Positions 6,035 through 8,794 of a stretch of 8,794 nt of DNA are shown here, piece by piece. The notes under the pieces are model-generated. The model had not been told where the DNA came from. It worked only from the letters and a program-made list of their open reading frames with translations, and did not search any database. How positions within the stretch are numbered: position 1 is the stretch's first letter; every line of letters begins with the position of its first letter. Both the position numbers and the translations under genes were made by a program. The DNA comes from an uncultured Bacteroides sp. (GTDB taxonomy: Bacteria > Bacteroidota > Bacteroidia > Bacteroidales > Bacteroidaceae): assembly GCA_934716785.1 (NCBI GenBank), contig CAKUYM010000172.1, positions 1 to 8,794 on the forward strand, read 5' to 3'.

Positions 6035-7027
6035 TTATTCTTTATCTAATTTATATTTAGAGATATCGGTTCCAAACGACAGATTCAGACTTTCCAGCAA
6101 ATCATCAAGCTCGGTAAGCGATTTCTTTCCGAAGTTTCTGAATTTCAGCAGGTCAGTCTTGTTGAACTGTACCAAGTCACCGAGAGTTTCTACGTCAGCA
6201 GCCTTCAAACAATTGAGGGCACGAACTGACAAGTCCATATCAACGAGCTTAGTCTTCAACAACTGACGCATATGCAACACCTCTTCATCAAACTCTTCAT
6301 TGCCATCAGTATCATTACTCTCAAGCGTAATCTTCTCGTCAGAGAACAACATGAAGTGATAAATCAGAATTTTTGCAGCTTCTTTCAGTGCTTCTTTCGG
6401 ATGTATAGAACCGTCGGTACTAATTTCAAGCACTAATTTTTCGTAGTCAGTCTTCTGTTCTACACGGAAGTTTTCTACAGCATACTTGACATTACGTATC
6501 GGTGTATAAATAGAGTCGATTGGAATTACATTAACATCCGTGCAATACTCGCGATTTTCATCAGCAGGTACATAACCACGACCTTTGTTAATTGTAATAT
6601 CAATCTGCATAGTTGACTTAGAATCTAAATGACAAATAACTAATTCCGGATTTAACACTTCAAATCCAGTCAAATACTTACCTATGTCACCTGCTTTAAA
6701 TTCACTGGAATTCTCGACAGTGATGCTCACTTTTTCGCTCTCGAACTCTTCAACTACTTGCTTGAATCTCACTTGTTTCAGATTCAAGATAATGTTGGTA
6801 ACATCCTCTTTTACCCCAGGTACACTAGAAAATTCATGCTCCACGCCCTCTATTCTGATGGTAGTGATAGCAAAACCCTCTAATGAAGAAAGAAGAATAC
6901 GGCGTAATGCATTACCTACAGTAATACCAAAACCCGGTTCTAACGGACGAAATTCGAATTTACCGAATCGAGAGTCCGCCTCCAACATTAATACTTTATC
7001 AGGTTTTTGAAATGCTAATATCGCCAT
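6035..7027 (-). CDS. rpoA: DNA-directed RNA polymerase subunit alpha
   Basis: The 330-residue alpha subunit, which dimerises to nucleate RNA polymerase assembly. The N-terminal assembly domain carries the hallmark [18 protein letters not shown] (31-48). An acidic linker (about 242-253) precedes the C-terminal domain, where [12 protein letters not shown] starts at 264; Arg269 corresponds to E. coli Arg265, which contacts UP-element DNA and activators. The helix-hairpin-helix part [19 protein letters not shown] follows (294-312). Length matches the family (329 in E. coli). It sits between rpsD (11 bp) and rplQ (3 bp), the conserved alpha-operon order. Confidence 0.99.
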   Translation of the reverse strand: MAILAFQKPDKVLMLEADSRFGKFEFRPLEPGFGITVGNALRRILLSSLEGFAITTIRIEGVEHEFSSVPGVKEDVTNIILNLKQVRFKQVVEEFESEKVSITVENSSEFKAGDIGKYLTGFEVLNPELVICHLDSKSTMQIDITINKGRGYVPADENREYCTDVNVIPIDSIYTPIRNVKYAVENFRVEQKTDYEKLVLEISTDGSIHPKEALKEAAKILIYHFMLFSDEKITLESNDTDGNEEFDEEVLHMRQLLKTKLVDMDLSVRALNCLKAADVETLGDLVQFNKTDLLKFRNFGKKSLTELDDLLESLNLSFGTDISKYKLDKE

Positions 7028-7038
7028 GAAATTAATTA

Positions 7039-7644
7039 TTATTTAGAATACAATTCAACGATCAAATGTTCTTTAATGTTCTCAGGAATGTCCGCTCTTT
7101 CAGGTACATGCAACATTTTACCAACCTTTGAAGCTTCGTCCCATTCCAACCAAGCATACCTGCTATGATTGAAACCAGCGAGAGAATTAGCAATTACTTC
7201 CAAAGATTTAGATCTTTCACGAACACCAATCAATTGTCCCGGTTTTACTGCATATGAAGGAATGTTTACCACTTCATCATCAACAGTAATATGTTTGTGA
7301 CCAACTAACTGACGAGCAGCAGCACGCGTAGGAGCAATACCCAGACGGAATACTACGTTGTCAAGACGACCTTCCAGCAATTGAAGGAGTACCTCACCGG
7401 TAATACCTTTAGCAGTAGCTGCTTTTTCAAACAAATTACGGAATTGTTTCTCTAAAACTCCATAGGTGTATTTAGCTTTCTGCTTTTCACGAAGTTGCAC
7501 ACCGTATTCAGAAGTTTTTCTTTTTCTTGAATTACCATGTTGTCCGGGAGGATAGTTCTTCTTTGACAAAACTTTATCAGCTCCAAAGATTCCTTCACCG
7601 AATTTACGGGCGATTCTTGATTTTGGTCCAGTATATCTAGCCAT
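7039..7644 (-). CDS. rpsD: 30S ribosomal protein S4
   Basis: S4, a primary 16S rRNA-binding protein that starts 30S assembly at the five-way junction of the 5' domain, and in several bacteria an autoregulator of its own operon. The 201 residues begin [21 protein letters not shown]. There is no N-terminal zinc cysteine cluster (the C-minus form). The S4 RNA-binding domain spans about 91-155 ([20 protein letters not shown], then [18 protein letters not shown]). It is separated from rpsK upstream by 116 nt, much the largest gap in this operon, and that gap can fold into a hairpin (see the leader entry). rpoA follows after 11 bp. Confidence 0.99.
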   Translation of the reverse strand: MARYTGPKSRIARKFGEGIFGADKVLSKKNYPPGQHGNSRKRKTSEYGVQLREKQKAKYTYGVLEKQFRNLFEKAATAKGITGEVLLQLLEGRLDNVVFRLGIAPTRAAARQLVGHKHITVDDEVVNIPSYAVKPGQLIGVRERSKSLEVIANSLAGFNHSRYAWLEWDEASKVGKMLHVPERADIPENIKEHLIVELYSK

Positions 7645-7682
7645 TTCTTTTTAAATATTTAATTGTTTATTCATGAACTCAA

Positions 7683-7732
7683 TTTGTTGCAGCCGCGATT
7701 ACAGAGAGAAATTAATGCAATCCAAAAACAAA
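7683..7732 (-). promoter_or_regulatory. Candidate structured mRNA leader of rpsD (possible S4 autoregulatory element)
   Basis: Within the rpsK-rpsD gap the minus-strand RNA can form an outer 6-bp stem, UUUGUU (7732-7727) with AACAAA (7688-7683). An asymmetric internal loop follows (UUUG against GCGGCUGC), then an inner 7-bp stem, GAUUGCA (7722-7716) with UGUAAUC (7703-7697), including one G-U pair and a 12-nt loop. A further AAUUG/CAAUU pairing and a TTAAATATTTAA palindrome lie between it and the ATG. Ribosomal leader motifs for S4 in Bacteroidia have been described, as I recall; I could not compare with that model, so identity is inferred from position and fold only. Confidence 0.45.
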
Positions 7733-7760
7733 ATCAAGATCATTGTAAGTTAAAGGTAAA

Positions 7761-8150
7761 TTAAACTCTACGTCTTTTTGGAGGACGACAACCATTATGT
7801 GGAAGCGGAGTTACATCAATGATTTCAGTAACCTCGATACCAGCACCGTGGATAGTTCTAATAGCAGACTCACGTCCGTTACCTGGACCCTTCACATATG
7901 CTTTTACCTTTCTCAGGCCAAGATCAAATGCAACTTTAGCACAATCTTGGGCAGCCATCTGAGCTGCATAAGGAGTATTCTTCTTAGAACCTCTAAATCC
8001 CATTTTACCAGCAGATGACCAAGAGATAATCTGCCCTTCACTATTTGCAAGAGAAACAATAATATTGTTGAAAGATGAATGAACATGCAACTGTCCATTA
8101 GCGTCTACTTTCACATTTCTCTTTTTAGCTGCGACTGTTTTTTTTGCCAT
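7761..8150 (-). CDS. rpsK: 30S ribosomal protein S11
   Basis: S11 lies on the 30S platform beside the mRNA exit region and contacts the 3' part of 16S rRNA. The 129 residues match the usual length. Family landmarks are [13 protein letters not shown] (22-34), [21 protein letters not shown] (43-63), [13 protein letters not shown] (86-98) and the basic C-terminus [16 protein letters not shown]. The short basic N-terminus ([12 protein letters not shown]) is normal. It follows rpsM by 11 bp; the 116-nt gap to rpsD follows. Confidence 0.99.
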   Translation of the reverse strand: MAKKTVAAKKRNVKVDANGQLHVHSSFNNIIVSLANSEGQIISWSSAGKMGFRGSKKNTPYAAQMAAQDCAKVAFDLGLRKVKAYVKGPGNGRESAIRTIHGAGIEVTEIIDVTPLPHNGCRPPKRRRV

Positions 8151-8161
8151 ATTAACAATTA

Positions 8162-8542
8162 TTATTTAGTAGCTTTTTTCTTATTAGCAACGGTTTTCTT
8201 TCTACCCTTACGAGTACGCGCATTGTTCTTAGTGCTCTGACCTCTTACAGGCAGACCAATACGGTGACGTACACCACGATAGCATCCAATATCCATTAAT
8301 CGCTTAATGTTCAATTGGATTTCAGAACGAAGATCACCTTCTACTTTATACTCTGCACCGATAATCTCACGAATCTTAGCAGCCTGATCATCTGTCCAGT
8401 CTTTAACTTTCAGATCTTTATCTACACCAGCTTTATCTAAAATTTTTGCTGAACTACTGCGACCTATTCCATATACATAGGTCAACGCAATTTCACCTCT
8501 TTTGTTCTGAGGTAAATCTACACCAACTATTCTTATAGCCAT
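8162..8542 (-). CDS. rpsM: 30S ribosomal protein S13
   Basis: S13 sits in the 30S head, contacts the P-site tRNA and forms bridges to the 50S subunit. The 126-residue sequence shows [15 protein letters not shown], the helix-hairpin-helix-like [15 protein letters not shown] (21-35), [21 protein letters not shown] (81-101) and a basic tail [21 protein letters not shown] that reaches toward the P site. The usual GQRT is GQST here (102-104). It lies 33 bp after rpmJ and 11 bp before rpsK, as in the conserved order. Confidence 0.99.
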
Positions 8543-8575
8543 ATACTAAATTATTTTTTTTGCAAAAATAACAAA

Positions 8576-8692
8576 TTATCCTTGACGTTGTTTATACTTA
8601 GGATTTTTCTTGTTAATAACATACAAACGGCCATTACGTCTAACGATCTTACATTCTGGCGTGCGTTTCTTTAATGATGCTCTTACTTTCAT
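8576..8692 (-). CDS. rpmJ: 50S ribosomal protein L36 (zinc-free form)
   Basis: A 38-residue L36, the smallest 50S protein, which packs against 23S rRNA. The start [20 protein letters not shown] and the end KYKQRQG are diagnostic. Compared with the zinc-binding form (C11, C14, C27, H33 in E. coli numbering), only C14 remains; the others are Thr11, Asn27 and Tyr33. The zinc site is therefore lost and this is the C-minus type. It sits 8 bp after infA and 33 bp before rpsM. Confidence 0.98.
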   Translation of the reverse strand: MKVRASLKKRTPECKIVRRNGRLYVINKKNPKYKQRQG

Positions 8693-8700
8693 ATCTAATT

Positions 8701-8794
8701 TTATTTATATCTAAACACAATTCTTCCTTTCGATAAGTCGTAAGGAGACATTTCGACTCTCACTTTATCTCCCGGCAAGATCTTGATGTAATGC
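8701..8794 (-). CDS. infA: Translation initiation factor IF-1 (partial, N-terminus off the right edge)
   Basis: The last 30 residues of IF-1 are present, running from [20 protein letters not shown] to a C-terminal [10 protein letters not shown] and a TAA. This is the end of the S1-like OB fold that binds the ribosomal A site during initiation. Complete IF-1 is about 72 residues, so roughly 40 lie outside the window. rpmJ starts 8 bp downstream; infA-rpmJ-rpsM is a standard order in the distal part of the ribosomal cluster. Confidence 0.97.
   Translation of the reverse strand, partial: HYIKILPGDKVRVEMSPYDLSKGRIVFRYK

Noticed and set aside
6009..7010. Plus-strand frames opposite rpoA
   Set aside because: They are antisense shadows of a highly conserved gene.

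Overview
This window looks like chromosome from the Bacteroidales, most likely Bacteroides or a close relative. The RpoA, S4, S11, S13 and L17 sequences are of the Bacteroidota type, L36 lacks the zinc ligands, and L17 has a long Lys/Ala/Glu tail. Most genes lack a Shine-Dalgarno sequence, and several upstream regions carry the Bacteroidota -7 box TAnnTTTG. No mobile element, CRISPR array, tRNA or rRNA was seen.

Layout. (1) Positions 1-1303, minus strand: a TetR-family regulator followed 21 bp later by the start of a TolC-type outer-membrane efflux protein, which runs off the left edge. This is the head of a typical self-regulated tripartite efflux operon; the fusion protein and inner-membrane pump would lie outside the window. 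(2) 1489-2133, minus strand: an unrecognised secreted protein of 214 aa with an unusually good Shine-Dalgarno sequence. (3) 2134-2475: a divergent promoter region. (4) 2476-4314, plus strand: the only plus-strand gene, a membrane-anchored MutS-family ATPase without the mismatch-recognition domain. (5) 4335-4877 and 4986-5381, minus strand: two small unrecognised membrane or exported proteins. (6) 5471-8794, minus strand: the distal end of the large ribosomal-protein cluster, infA (partial)-rpmJ-rpsM-rpsK-rpsD-rpoA-rplQ, closed by an intrinsic terminator.

How the genes work together. The right-hand 3.3 kb is core translation and transcription machinery in the conserved alpha-operon order. Genes there are 3-33 bp apart, except for a 116-nt gap before rpsD. 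That gap can fold into a two-part hairpin and is a good candidate for an S4-responsive leader. The left half is accessory: an envelope efflux system and envelope-associated unknowns. I did not find a clear new multi-gene system. The items most worth a second look are the candidate S4 leader, the membrane-anchored MutS homologue, and the uncharacterised envelope proteins.
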